Assembly: GCA_913054485.1 (NCBI GenBank)
Contig: CAJXHQ010000047.1
Span: 1-11,641 of the forward strand
DNA: 11,641 bases
Reading direction: 5' to 3'
Source: an uncultured Paracoccaceae bacterium
Lineage (GTDB): Bacteria > Pseudomonadota > Alphaproteobacteria > Rhodobacterales > Rhodobacteraceae
This document shows, in pieces, positions 1-7,121 of this stretch (the stretch's first letter is position 1; every line of letters starts with the position of its first letter). The notes under the pieces were generated by a model. The model searched no databases. It was not told the origin of the DNA and saw nothing but the letters and a program-made list of their open reading frames with translations. Both the position numbers and the translations under genes were made by a program.

Positions 1-80
1 AACTGCGCGATGTCATCGGTCGCCCGCTGCGGGAAGTGCCCGATGAGCAGCGCAGCATGGCCGTATCTGGCGGCCGGTAA
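1..80 (+). CDS. 3' end of an unidentified gene (partial)
   Basis: An open frame runs from the window edge (first full codon at base 3) and stops at TAA 78-80, giving a 25-residue tail that ends AVSGGR. The stop lies 10 bp before a strong hairpin terminator at 91-120, which is what makes this frame the likely real end of a gene. A second frame (from base 1) is also open through the terminator, but it would run into the oppositely oriented gene at 128, so it is less likely. Too little is present to assign a family. Confidence 0.5.
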   Translation, partial: LRDVIGRPLREVPDEQRSMAVSGGR

Positions 81-90
81 CCGCAAACGG

Positions 91-120
91 AAAGGCGCCT
101 GGCGGGCGCCTTTCTTGTTT
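91..120 (+). terminator. Rho-independent terminator, possibly bidirectional
   Basis: A 9-bp perfect stem AAAGGCGCC (91-99) / GGCGCCTTT (105-113) encloses a 5-base loop, followed by a T-rich run TTTCTTGTTT (111-120). It sits just after the stop of the rightward partial gene. The stem begins with AAA on the left, so the leftward transcript from the cytochrome-like gene (ending at 128) would also meet a hairpin followed by a short U-tract. Convergent genes could share it. Confidence 0.85.
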
Positions 121-127
121 CTGACGT

Positions 128-552
128 TCAGCCGCCAGCCTGCGCATTAATTTCATTATGGCGCTGGATTACCGCCTCCGGCCAGGTGCTTTTGATATAG
201 GCCAGCACGTTCATGATTTCCTGGTCGCTCAGGATCTCATCATAGCCGTCCATGCGGCTCTTGCAGCCAGCACCCGCGATCACCTCGCTGCCATACATGG
301 TTATCGCGATCAGCTGCCCGTCCGGGTGATGCCAGGTATGCCCCGTCGCGTCATGCGGCGGCGCGGGCAGGTAGCCATCTCTGTCGCGCTGCGGCCAATC
401 CGGCTGCCCCTCGGCAATGGCTGCCTTGTCCCGGAAGGGCAGCACGCCGGCATCCCCGTCACCGCTGCGACCCCACACCCAGACACCCGCCAGGGCAGCG
501 ATCAGCAAGGCCGCGCTACCGCCAGCCCAGATGGTTTTTTCCGCCCTGTCAC
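128..552 (-). pseudogene. Cytochrome c-like membrane-anchored protein without heme motif; probable pseudogene
   Basis: The leftward reading has an N-terminal hydrophobic stretch ([22 protein letters not shown]), a middle with [28 protein letters not shown], and a C-terminal helix [17 protein letters not shown] typical of class I cytochromes c. As I recall related small cytochromes, a CXXCH heme site lies between the anchor and the QPDW segment. Here the text reads [15 protein letters not shown] with no Cys, so roughly 15 residues seem to be missing in frame. The only Cys is in [10 protein letters not shown]. The plausible start, GTG at 552-550 (GAGG upstream), is one base out of frame: with seven instead of six A's at 535-540 it would read MTGRKKTIWAGG. 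Otherwise only TTG at 508 is available, which cuts into the anchor. No stop interrupts 508-128. It is therefore either a decaying gene or, less likely, a heme-free derivative. It diverges from ispH. Confidence 0.6.
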
Positions 553-706
553 GTCCTGTACCCTCTATCCGTCACATTCCCGAGCCGCCCTCCAGAAGCC
601 TTCCCGCGCTGGAAGCTCAAGCCCCCGGTCTTCACAATCACGGCAGATTTCCGCCTCTGGACGGATGCACGCAAAGCGCGTACGTGTTTCCGGCAAGGAG
701 ACGCCG

Positions 707-1657
707 ATGACCAAGCAAGACCTGACCCTCTACCTCGCCGCGCCGCGCGGTTTCTGCGCCGGCGTGGACCGGGCCATCAAGATCGTTGAAATGGCGCTGG
801 AGAAATGGGGGGCGCCTGTCTATGTGCGCCATGAAATCGTGCACAACAAATTCGTCGTCGACAGTCTGAAAGCCAAAGGTGCGGTCTTCGTTGAGGAGCT
901 GGAAGATTGCCCCGGCGACCGCCCGGTCATCTTCTCTGCCCACGGTGTGCCAAAATCCGTCCCGGCCGAGGCCGAGCGCCGTGAAATGGTCTATGTGGAC
1001 GCGACCTGCCCGCTGGTCTCCAAGGTGCATATCGAGGCACAGCGCCACTTCGAGTCGGGTCTGCAAATGATCATGATCGGGCACAAGGGCCATCCGGAAA
1101 CCGTCGGCACAATGGGCCAGCTGCCCGAGGGCGAGGTCCTGCTGGTGGAGACGGTCGAAGACGTCGCCATGGTCGAAGTGCGCGACCCGGAACGCATCGC
1201 CTATGTCACCCAGACAACCCTGTCGGTGGATGACACCAAGGGCATTGTCGCGGCCCTGCAGGAGCGGTTTCCTGCCATCATCGGCCCGCATAAAGAAGAC
1301 ATCTGCTATGCCACGACTAACCGGCAGGAATCGGTGAAGGCGGTGGCGCCCAAGGCGGACGCCCTGCTGGTTGTGGGCGCACCGAACTCGTCAAATTCCC
1401 GCCGCCTGGTGGAAGTGGGTGCCAAGAACGGCTGTGATTACGCCCAGCTGGTGCAGCGTGCAGAAAACATCGACTGGCGCGCGCTGGAAGGTATCCGCAG
1501 CATCGCCATCACCGCCGGCGCTTCGGCTCCGGAGCTGCTGGTAAACGAGGTGATCGATGCCTTCCGCGACCGCTATAATGTGACCGTCGAGGTTGTCGAA
1601 ACCGCGGTGGAGACGGTGGAGTTCAAAGTCCCCCGCGTGCTGCGCGTGCCGGCCTGA
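707..1657 (+). CDS. ispH: 4-hydroxy-3-methylbut-2-enyl diphosphate reductase (IspH/LytB)
   Basis: IspH catalyses the last step of the cytosolic MEP pathway, converting HMBPP to IPP and DMAPP with a [4Fe-4S] cluster. The 316-residue product has the usual family length. The three cluster cysteines are visible: C17 in [11 protein letters not shown]101 in VDATCPLV and C200 in [10 protein letters not shown]. Substrate-binding H46 (HEIVHN), H79 (SAHGVP), H129 and the proton-relay E131 ([11 protein letters not shown]), T168 (YVTQTT) and the [14 protein letters not shown] segment are all present. ATG 707 is chosen because an AAGGAG ribosome site lies at 695-700 and the family N-terminus begins a few residues before RGFCAG. 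The frame stays open upstream to 158, but that part is antisense to the cytochrome-like gene. It is the first gene of the rightward run; 90 bp separate it from the LysE gene, so a separate transcript for the latter is possible. Confidence 0.97.
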   Translation: MTKQDLTLYLAAPRGFCAGVDRAIKIVEMALEKWGAPVYVRHEIVHNKFVVDSLKAKGAVFVEELEDCPGDRPVIFSAHGVPKSVPAEAERREMVYVDATCPLVSKVHIEAQRHFESGLQMIMIGHKGHPETVGTMGQLPEGEVLLVETVEDVAMVEVRDPERIAYVTQTTLSVDDTKGIVAALQERFPAIIGPHKEDICYATTNRQESVKAVAPKADALLVVGAPNSSNSRRLVEVGAKNGCDYAQLVQRAENIDWRALEGIRSIAITAGASAPELLVNEVIDAFRDRYNVTVEVVETAVETVEFKVPRVLRVPA

Positions 1658-1747
1658 TCTTCCGGCTTGGTTCTCCAGGGGGTTGCGGGATGCGCACCCC
1701 GCCGCCATCTTGAGGCTCATGTGATTTCGGACACCGGAGCCTTTTTG

Positions 1748-2362
1748 ATGATTTCCTTGCAGTTTCTTCTGACCGCTTTTGTGGTGGTCCTCGCCCCCGG
1801 CACCGGGGTTCTGTACACGCTTGCGCTTGGTCTTGGGCAAGGACGCTCTGCGGCGCTTTGGGCCGCGCTTGGCTGCAGCATTGGCATCCTGCCGCATCTG
1901 GCCGCCGCCACGCTGGGGCTGGCCGCCCTGCTGCATTCTTCGGCGCTTGCCTTCCAGCTGGTGAAGGCCGCCGGGGTTGTCTACCTGCTGTACCTCGCCT
2001 GGCAGGCGCTGAAATCCGGCGGAGCCTTGCAGATCAATCCTGACCGCAAGGCAGATGCAGGCCCGCGCATTGCCCGCCGCGGCGCGCTGATCAATATCCT
2101 GAACCCGAAGCTGTCGATCTTCTTCCTGGCCCTGCTGCCGCCCTTTCTCAGCGGCACGCCCGAAACCGCCACTGCCGAGATGGCGGCCATGGGCGCGGTC
2201 TTCATGGCGCTCACCTTCGCAATCTTCGCGCTCTACGGGATCTTCGCCGCCAAGACCCGCACCTATGTGCTGGGCTCAGAACGGCTGATGGCCTGGATGA
2301 ACCGCAGCTTTGCCGCGGTCTTTGCCGGTCTGGCTGCCCGGCTCGCGGCCGAGCGCGCATGA
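1748..2362 (+). CDS. LysE/RhtB-family amino acid (metabolite) exporter
   Basis: Predicted inner-membrane exporter of 204 residues, the usual size for LysE/RhtB/RhtC proteins, which export amino acids such as lysine, homoserine or threonine. Family features visible are the N-terminal LTAFVVVLAPGTGVLYTLALGLGQGRSAALWAALG (PGTG at residues 17-20, the counterpart of the family PGP), VYLLYLAWQALK at about 79-89, and NILNPKLSIFFLALLPPF at about 116-133. About six hydrophobic segments fit the fold. ATG 1748 is preferred because GGAG lies at 1736-1739 and the first helix starts there; upstream in-frame starts (for example GTG 1721) would add non-family residues. Its stop overlaps the next start in an ATGA (2359-2362). 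Substrate cannot be told from sequence. Confidence 0.9.
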   Translation: MISLQFLLTAFVVVLAPGTGVLYTLALGLGQGRSAALWAALGCSIGILPHLAAATLGLAALLHSSALAFQLVKAAGVVYLLYLAWQALKSGGALQINPDRKADAGPRIARRGALINILNPKLSIFFLALLPPFLSGTPETATAEMAAMGAVFMALTFAIFALYGIFAAKTRTYVLGSERLMAWMNRSFAAVFAGLAARLAAERA

Positions 2363-2808
2363 CCCGCGTCCCGCCCGCTCCCCTGGCCCTCGGCCTGGCC
2401 GGGCTGATCCCCTTTGTCTGGGGCGCGGTGACAACCCATGTGCCGCCGCTGGCGGCCTGGGGCGCGGTCAATCTGGGCCCGCGCTTCGTGGGGCCTTACG
2501 TGCAGCTTTTTTACGGCGCGGTGATCCTCGCGTTTATGTCCGGGGTGCTCTGGGGCTTTGCCGCCAAGGCACGGCAGGGCGCGGCACTGGGATATGTGCT
2601 GTCGGTGATCCCGGCGCTCTGGGCGTTTTTCATGACCGGCGGCGGGCCGGAGACGGCAGGGAAAAACCTGATCTACGGGTTTGCCGGGCTGCTGGTTCTT
2701 GACTACATTTTTGACCGCTGGGGCCTGACGCCGCCCTGGTGGATGCGCCTGCGCCTGATCCTGACCGCCGTTGCCGTCCTGTCCCTTGCTGCCGGAGTCT
2801 ACCTGTGA
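2359..2808 (+). CDS. DUF3429 domain membrane protein
   Basis: A 149-residue hydrophobic protein with about four or five membrane segments (residues ~8-25, ~46-68, ~75-92, ~103-118, ~130-148). The motif pattern GLIPFVWGAV ... GPYVQLFYGAVILAFMSGVLWGFA ... FAGLLVLDYIFDRWGLTPPWWMRLRL matches what I know of DUF3429, a family of inner-membrane proteins with no known function (some eukaryotic members are mitochondrial). The start ATG overlaps the LysE stop (ATGA) and the stop overlaps the methyltransferase start (GTGA at 2805-2808), so it is very likely translationally coupled on both sides. I cannot infer a role from context. Confidence 0.85.
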   Translation: MTRVPPAPLALGLAGLIPFVWGAVTTHVPPLAAWGAVNLGPRFVGPYVQLFYGAVILAFMSGVLWGFAAKARQGAALGYVLSVIPALWAFFMTGGGPETAGKNLIYGFAGLLVLDYIFDRWGLTPPWWMRLRLILTAVAVLSLAAGVYL

Positions 2809-3398
2809 GCGATGCTGAAACCCTCGCCGCTTACGCCCGCGAGGCTGACACCTACGAACGCACCGTCGACCCATACAACACGAGCGACCCGCGCCTGCGC
2901 GACTTCATCGCCGCCTGCCCGCCCGGCGGCCGCGTGCTGGACCTTGGCTGCGGCCCCGGTGCAGGGGCGGCTGAAATGGCCAAGGCAGGACTGGTTGCGG
3001 ACGCTGTGGATGCCACGCCCGAATTTGTCGCCAAGGCCGCAAAACATTCCGGTGTAACAGCCTGGCAGGCGACCTTTGCCGAGATCACGGGCGAGGACCG
3101 CTATGATGGCATCTGGGCCAATTTCTCGCTGCTGCACGCGCCGCGCGCGGATATGCCGGTTCACCTGCGCGCGCTCTGCCGGGCCTTGAAGCCGGGAGGG
3201 GTGTTCTATATCGGCATGAAGCTCGGCACCGGCGAACAGCGCGACCGCCTAGGCCGGTTTTATACCTACTACACGCAAGACGAACTGGAGAGACTGTTGC
3301 ACGACGCAGGCTTCACCGTGACCGGGGCAGTTACCGGCGAGGGCAAAGGGCTGGAAGGCACAATCCAGCCATGGATTTCGGTGGCCGCCCATGGCTGA
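2805..3398 (+). CDS. Class I SAM-dependent methyltransferase
   Basis: A soluble 197-residue protein with the Rossmann methyltransferase core. Motif I is [17 protein letters not shown] (residues 43-59), followed by the acidic end of strand 2 (VDATPEF, about 68-74), a motif near [14 protein letters not shown], and the post-motif region [21 protein letters not shown]. The C-terminal [21 protein letters not shown] is a common ending in ubiquinone/menaquinone-type and small-molecule methyltransferases. Substrate is unknown. GTG 2805 is chosen because it overlaps the preceding stop in GTGA and because residues before it are unlike the family; an ATG further upstream (2739) would lie inside the DUF3429 gene. 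The stop overlaps the rnhA start by 8 bp. Confidence 0.88.
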   Translation: MSDAETLAAYAREADTYERTVDPYNTSDPRLRDFIAACPPGGRVLDLGCGPGAGAAEMAKAGLVADAVDATPEFVAKAAKHSGVTAWQATFAEITGEDRYDGIWANFSLLHAPRADMPVHLRALCRALKPGGVFYIGMKLGTGEQRDRLGRFYTYYTQDELERLLHDAGFTVTGAVTGEGKGLEGTIQPWISVAAHG

Positions 3399-3855
3399 GA
3401 TCTTCGCTTATACCGATGGGGCCTGCTCGGGCAATCCCGGCCCCGGCGGCTGGGGAGCGCTGCTGCGCGCAATGGATGGCGGCGCTGTTGTGAAAGAAAA
3501 AGAGCTGAAAGGCGGCGAAGCGGAGACCACCAATAACCGCATGGAGCTGCTGGCCGCGATCCACGCGCTGGAAAGCCTGTCGCGCCCGTCCAAGATAACC
3601 GTGGTGACCGACTCGGCCTATGTGAAAAACGGCATCACCGGCTGGATCCACGGCTGGAAGAAAAACGGCTGGAAAACGGCCGCCAAGAAGCCGGTGAAAA
3701 ACGTGGAACTGTGGCAGCGCATCGACGAGGCCCAGCGCCGCCATGACGTGACTTGGGAATGGGTGAAAGGCCACGCCGGACACCCGGAAAACGAACGCGC
3801 GGACGAACTTGCCCGCGCCGGCATGGCCCCCTTCAAGCCAAGCAAAGGCAAATAG
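3391..3855 (+). CDS. rnhA: Ribonuclease HI
   Basis: RNase HI degrades the RNA strand of RNA-DNA hybrids (R-loops, primer remnants) using two Mg2+ ions. The 154-residue product is the normal bacterial size. The DEDD catalytic set is intact: D9 ([12 protein letters not shown]), E52 (NNRMELLAA), D74 (VVTDSAYV) and D138 (NERADELA), with the loop histidine H128 in [14 protein letters not shown]. The basic handle region W85-K103 ([17 protein letters not shown]) is also typical. ATG 3391 lies 8 bp inside the methyltransferase gene (ATGGCTGA), which implies coupled translation. Twelve bases after its stop begins the TRIC/UPF0126 gene, so it is an internal gene of this operon. Confidence 0.97.
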   Translation: MAEIFAYTDGACSGNPGPGGWGALLRAMDGGAVVKEKELKGGEAETTNNRMELLAAIHALESLSRPSKITVVTDSAYVKNGITGWIHGWKKNGWKTAAKKPVKNVELWQRIDEAQRRHDVTWEWVKGHAGHPENERADELARAGMAPFKPSKGK

Positions 3856-3866
3856 GGAGCGCGCCG

Positions 3867-4490
3867 ATGAGCCTGCTCGACCTGCTCGACTACGCCTCGG
3901 TCTTTGTCTTCGCCCTCACCGGCGCGCTGGTGGCGAGCCGGGCGCAGCTGGATATTGTCGGCTTTACCTTTGTCGCCTGCCTTACAGCGGTGGGCGGCGG
4001 CACGGTGCGCGATCTGCTGCTGGACCGGCACCCGGTGTTCTGGGTGGCCCAGCCCGAGCTGATCCTGCTGGCTACCGCCGCCGCAGTGCTGGTCTTCTTC
4101 AGCGCCCATAGGGTGGAAAGCCGCATGTCCTGGGTAATCTGGCTGGACAGTTTCGCGCTTGCTGTTGCGGTCCCCGCTGGCACCGGAGCAGCCCTGTCGC
4201 TGGGCCATCCGCCGGTGATCGTGGTGCTGATGGGCATGGCCACCGGCAGCCTGGGCGGGCTGATGCGCGACGTGGTCTGCAACGAGGTGCCGCTGGTGCT
4301 GAAACAGGGAGAGCTCTACATCACCTGCGCCATGGCCGGGGCGATAGCCGCGGTGACGCTCACTTGGGCGGGCCTGCCCCAGCCCGAGGCGCTGCTGGCC
4401 TGCGCCGCGATCTGCTGGGCGCTCAGGGCCGGGTCCATCGCCTTTGGCTGGCACCTGCCGGTCTACAAGTCTCGCCCGCCGCGGCGGTAA
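3867..4490 (+). CDS. TRIC/UPF0126 (YicG-like) membrane protein
   Basis: A 207-residue protein of about seven membrane segments made of two similar halves. Half one contains LLDYASVFVFALTGALVASRA followed by AVGGGTVRDLLLDRHPVFWV (residues 41-60). Half two contains WLDSFALAVAVPAGTGAAL followed by GSLGGLMRDVVCNEVPLVLK (128-147). The paired GGG/GG..RD motifs are the hallmark of UPF0126, now placed with trimeric intracellular cation channels; some bacterial members have also been reported to affect uptake of small molecules such as glycine. ATG 3867 has AGGGAG at 3854-3859. Upstream in-frame codons lie in rnhA. It is the last gene of the rightward run and ends one base before the stop of the opposing glycosyltransferase gene. 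Confidence 0.9.
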   Translation: MSLLDLLDYASVFVFALTGALVASRAQLDIVGFTFVACLTAVGGGTVRDLLLDRHPVFWVAQPELILLATAAAVLVFFSAHRVESRMSWVIWLDSFALAVAVPAGTGAALSLGHPPVIVVLMGMATGSLGGLMRDVVCNEVPLVLKQGELYITCAMAGAIAAVTLTWAGLPQPEALLACAAICWALRAGSIAFGWHLPVYKSRPPRR

Positions 4491-4491
4491 A

Positions 4492-5544
4492 TCACTCTGC
4501 GGCCAGATCTCCGGAAGACACTTCCGCTTCGGCCTGCGCAGCCTCTGCGCGCGCCATCTTTTTGCGGAACCGGCGGACATCTTTCAGAAAGCTCTGGCCT
4601 TCCTCAGAACGGCGTGCCCTGCGGCCGCGTTTGACGTGCCAGTCCATCGCTTCCTGCTGGAACCGGTTCAGGTCTGGTTCTTCCAGCAGCTCCTCGCGGA
4701 TCTCACGGGCGATCTCGAAGCGCTCCACCAAGGCGGTTTCCTCAACCGCGTTCTGATCGAACCGGCGCCAATAGTGCATCTCGTGATCATGGCCCACGTG
4801 GTTGGCCCAGCCGCGCGCCTTCTTGTTCAGAAATCCATCCAGGGACCGCAGTGCATAGTGGTTGAGTTGCGCAGTCTCATAACCGTAATTGTCCCGGATA
4901 CCGATGATGCCGCCGATCTGGTCTTCCGGCAGCGGTGTGCCGTCCGGCACGACCCAGCGGACATCCTCTGCGTCTTCCGCAAGAAAGGGGCGGTGCACGC
5001 CGAGGCGGTCGAATTTGCCATTGTTGCGGAAGATTGTCTTGAAGAACCGCTTCTCGCCCGGTTTGCCCTCTTTCGGCTGCGCCCGGGTAAAGATCTGCGG
5101 GACCGGGCGGTCTTCGATCTGGTTAACCCCCATATTGCCGTAGATGCGCCAGACCATCGAAATCGCATCCGCGTCCGGGTTGGCCTCCAGAAGCGCCCGC
5201 AGACTGCCGTCGCCTACGTTGACCTGCAGGTATTCATCCCCGTCGATCATCATCACCCAATCGGCATTCCGATACTTGGGTTCATATCTCGCCCACATCA
5301 GGGCGGATTTCTGAGGACCGCGGCGCATGACCTTGTTGAACCGGTGTTCAACGATGCCCTTGGCCTGCAGCGTACGCAGGATATGATCGGTCGGGTCGGT
5401 GCAGTCATTTGTGAAGATGATGAAATCATCAACACCCATCGCCTTGTAGTAGCTGATCCAGTCCAGGATATAGGGCCCCTCGTCCTTCATGGAAGTCACA
5501 ATTGTGATCTTCCCGGGGGCGCTGGTGCTGCTCAAATCGCTCAT
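4492..5544 (-). CDS. Glycosyltransferase family 2-type protein (Glyco_tranf_2_4-like)
   Basis: A 350-residue soluble protein with no signal peptide. The N-terminus KITIVTSMKDEGPYILDWISYYKAMGVDDFIIFTNDCTD is the nucleotide-sugar fold of the GT2/GT92-like group (Pfam Glyco_tranf_2_4 type). A DXD-type metal site lies in WVMMIDGDEYL (D101, D103). Further family-like segments are MVWRIYGNMG (~130-139), GVHRPFL (~182-188) and QLNHYALRSLDGFLNKKARGW (~226-246). The last 50 residues are highly charged and probably helical. Such proteins in Roseobacters usually act on surface polysaccharide, but donor and acceptor cannot be told. ATG 5544 has only a weak upstream ribosome site (GAAGCGAG). The gene stands alone: it is convergent with the TRIC gene and separated from the downstream-pointing def operon by about 150 bp, so it must have its own promoter. 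Confidence 0.85.
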   Translation of the reverse strand: MSDLSSTSAPGKITIVTSMKDEGPYILDWISYYKAMGVDDFIIFTNDCTDPTDHILRTLQAKGIVEHRFNKVMRRGPQKSALMWARYEPKYRNADWVMMIDGDEYLQVNVGDGSLRALLEANPDADAISMVWRIYGNMGVNQIEDRPVPQIFTRAQPKEGKPGEKRFFKTIFRNNGKFDRLGVHRPFLAEDAEDVRWVVPDGTPLPEDQIGGIIGIRDNYGYETAQLNHYALRSLDGFLNKKARGWANHVGHDHEMHYWRRFDQNAVEETALVERFEIAREIREELLEEPDLNRFQQEAMDWHVKRGRRARRSEEGQSFLKDVRRFRKKMARAEAAQAEAEVSSGDLAAE

Positions 5545-5564
5545 TACATGCTCGCTTCTGGTCC

Positions 5565-5579
5565 GCCCTGAACGAGGGC
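5565..5579 (-). other. Small inverted repeat in the leader of the glycosyltransferase gene
   Basis: GCCCT (5565-5569) and AGGGC (5575-5579) form a 5-bp stem with a 5-base loop about 20 bp before the start codon of the gene at 5544. The surrounding 5545-5697 interval holds no gene. It also contains an inverted repeat ATTCC/GGAAT at about 5621-5635 and a repeated TGCGGCAG (leftward reading) near 5670-5690. I see no clear -35/-10 pair, so the promoter is unassigned. Confidence 0.3.
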
Positions 5580-5690
5580 AGCCCTTGCCTCTTTATTGTG
5601 CCGGAAAGGTTAACATCCCAATTCCGCTTTAGGAATCCGCTGTTGCGCCAGGCTCGGGTTTTTCACCTGCCCTGCCGCAGAACTGCCGCA

Positions 5691-5707
5691 CAAGCGCTTA
5701 GCGCTTG
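5691..5707 (-). terminator. Palindromic hairpin across the stop codon of the last operon gene
   Basis: CAAGCGC (5691-5697), TTA, GCGCTTG (5701-5707) is a perfect 7-bp inverted repeat whose 3-base loop is exactly the TAA stop codon of the leftward GlsB-like gene. It could act as a 3' end stabiliser or weak terminator of the def-fmt operon. No U-tract follows in the leftward direction, so it is not a classical intrinsic terminator. Confidence 0.4.
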
Positions 5708-5934
5708 AAGTAAGCCTGCCAGAGCCAGATCAGGACCAGCCCGCCCAGAACCGCCCCCGAAAAACCCGCCATGAAGCCCATCACGCTCAGCAACACCCGC
5801 AGCACCAGCCCGCCAACCAAGGCCCCGGCCATGCCGATCACCACGGTGGTGATCACATCCGCTTCGATTTTCATCAGCCGGGTCGCCAAAAAGCCTGCCG
5901 CCGCGCCAATGATCACAAGAGCAATTATGCCCAT
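5698..5934 (-). CDS. GlsB/YeaQ/YmgE-family small membrane protein (copy 2)
   Basis: A 78-residue protein with about three membrane helices: IALVIIGAAAGFLATRLM (3-20), VVIGMAGALVGGLVLRVLLSVMGF (~31-54) and SGAVLGGLVLIWLWQAYF (~59-76). The Gly-rich helices and overall layout match the transglycosylase-associated (GlsB/YeaQ) family, whose members are small stress-associated inner-membrane proteins of unknown mechanism. ATG 5934 is chosen because AGAGGTGAAAG lies just upstream; the frame extends further up, but that part overlaps the preceding gene. Four bases separate it from the previous stop, so the two small genes are translated together. Confidence 0.8.
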   Translation of the reverse strand: MGIIALVIIGAAAGFLATRLMKIEADVITTVVIGMAGALVGGLVLRVLLSVMGFMAGFSGAVLGGLVLIWLWQAYFKR

Positions 5935-5938
5935 ACTT

Positions 5939-6175
5939 TCACCTCTTCCAGTGGAAGGGCACGATGACCAGCGCCCCGATCGAGGAGACAACTGCGTTCC
6001 AGCCCGGCGAAGCAAAGCCGACGCCAAACATCAGGCGCAGGAAATAGAACAGGAAGGCGCCGCCGACGCAGATTATCACCGACTGAACGTAGCCATTATG
6101 CGTAAAGCCGGATTTCTCCGCCGCATAGCCGATGATTCCGGCAATCACCACGGTGCCCATAAGGGTCAGATACAT
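5939..6175 (-). CDS. GlsB/YeaQ-like small membrane protein (copy 1)
   Basis: A 78-residue hydrophobic protein with three predicted helices: LTLMGTVVIAGIIGYAAE (~3-20), YVQSVIICVGGAFLFYFLRLMFG (~29-51) and NAVVSSIGALVIVPF (~60-74). The IIGY...N...SVIICVGGAFLFYFLR...V.SSIGALV pattern resembles the GlsB/YeaQ fold but is more diverged than the next gene, with which it has the same length and layout. ATG 6175 lies 14 bp after the fmt stop. It may be a tandem duplicate of its neighbour that has since diverged; alternatively the two may pair in the membrane. Function is unknown. Confidence 0.7.
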   Translation of the reverse strand: MYLTLMGTVVIAGIIGYAAEKSGFTHNGYVQSVIICVGGAFLFYFLRLMFGVGFASPGWNAVVSSIGALVIVPFHWKR

Positions 6176-6189
6176 TAGCGCTCCGCCGT

Positions 6190-7095
6190 TCAGAGGCGGC
6201 TGCCGGTCTCCATCGGACAGCCGCGCAAAAAGATATCGCGATCCTGCGCGCCTTTGCCTGCGCGCTGCAAGCGTTTCAGCTCTACAGCGCCGGTTCCGCA
6301 GGCAACCGTGAGGTTTTGGTCCAACACCTCGCCCGGCTCCCCCTGCCCGTCTGCCAGCCGCGAGGCCAGAACCTTGATACGCTGGCCGTCATGTTCGCAC
6401 CAGGCGCCGGGGAAAGGCGACAGGCCGCGGATCAGCCGGTCGACCTCTGCCGCGGGTTTGCTCCAGTCGATGCGGGCCTCGGCCTTGTCGATCTTCTTTG
6501 CATAGGTCACGCCGTCCTCGGGCTGCACCACAGGCGGCAAGCCGGACAGGCGCGACAGCGCATCGACGATCATCCGCGCACCCATGTCTGACAGGCGGTC
6601 ATGCAGCTGGGCGGTGGTTTCCTCGGCCCCGATGGGGGTGGCCCCGCGCAGGCGCACCGGGCCGGTGTCCAGCCCGGCCTCCATCTGCATGATGCAGATG
6701 CCGGTTTCCGCGTCTCCGGCCATGATCGCCCGGTGGATCGGCGCCGCGCCGCGCCAGCGCGGCAAGAGGCTCGCATGGATGTTCAGGCAGCCATGCGCGG
6801 GCGCATCCAGCACCGCCTGCGGCAGCAGCAGGCCATAAGCCACCACAACAGCAATATCCGCCTTCAGCGCGGCCAGGCTGTCCTGCTCTTCGGCGGATTT
6901 CAGCGAGACCGGGTGGCGCACCTCCAGCCCCAGCTCCAGCGCGCGGGCATGCACCGGCGTGGGCCGGTCTTTCTTGCCACGCCCCGCCGGGCGCGGCGGC
7001 TGGCAGTAGACGGCCGCGATCTCGTGACCGGCCTCAACCAGCGCATCCAGAACCGGCACCGAAAACTCCGGGGTTCCCATGAAAATCACACGCAT
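6190..7095 (-). CDS. fmt: Methionyl-tRNA formyltransferase
   Basis: Fmt transfers a formyl group from 10-formyltetrahydrofolate to Met-tRNAfMet, making the initiator used in bacterial translation. The 301-residue product has the start [26 protein letters not shown], the 16-residue-loop region [15 protein letters not shown] (~35-49), the catalytic segment [17 protein letters not shown] (N105, H107) and MEAGLDTGP (D143). A C-terminal OB-like domain contains [26 protein letters not shown] and [13 protein letters not shown] 7095 has AGGGG about 8 bases upstream. It lies 26 bp downstream of the deformylase-like gene, in the usual def-fmt arrangement that puts formylation and deformylation in one transcript. 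Confidence 0.97.
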   Translation of the reverse strand: MRVIFMGTPEFSVPVLDALVEAGHEIAAVYCQPPRPAGRGKKDRPTPVHARALELGLEVRHPVSLKSAEEQDSLAALKADIAVVVAYGLLLPQAVLDAPAHGCLNIHASLLPRWRGAAPIHRAIMAGDAETGICIMQMEAGLDTGPVRLRGATPIGAEETTAQLHDRLSDMGARMIVDALSRLSGLPPVVQPEDGVTYAKKIDKAEARIDWSKPAAEVDRLIRGLSPFPGAWCEHDGQRIKVLASRLADGQGEPGEVLDQNLTVACGTGAVELKRLQRAGKGAQDRDIFLRGCPMETGSRL

Positions 7096-7121
7096 CGCGT
7101 CACCCCTGTTGTTGGCGGCCT

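Noticed and set aside
158..706. Upstream in-frame extension of the ispH reading frame (start at 158)
   Set aside because: It is antisense to the cytochrome-like gene, has no family match, and ATG 707 has an AAGGAG site and the expected IspH N-terminus.
638..1291. 217-codon leftward open frame over ispH
   Set aside because: Antisense shadow of a clear IspH gene in high-GC DNA; His/Asp-rich translation without recognisable domain.
1675..1703. GC-rich imperfect hairpin after ispH as a terminator
   Set aside because: Stem has a bulge and no T-run follows, so termination between ispH and the LysE gene is not supported.
3618..4580. 320-codon leftward open frame over rnhA and the TRIC gene
   Set aside because: Covers two recognisable genes in antisense; low-complexity Arg/Gln/Ala composition typical of shadow frames.
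4444..5571. 375-codon rightward open frame opposite the glycosyltransferase
   Set aside because: The leftward frame has the GT fold and DXD motif; the rightward one has no recognisable motif and is longer only because of codon bias.
5600..5616. TTAACC near 5609 as a CtrA-type site upstream of the glycosyltransferase
   Set aside because: Only one TTAA half-site is present; no second half at the required 7-base spacing.
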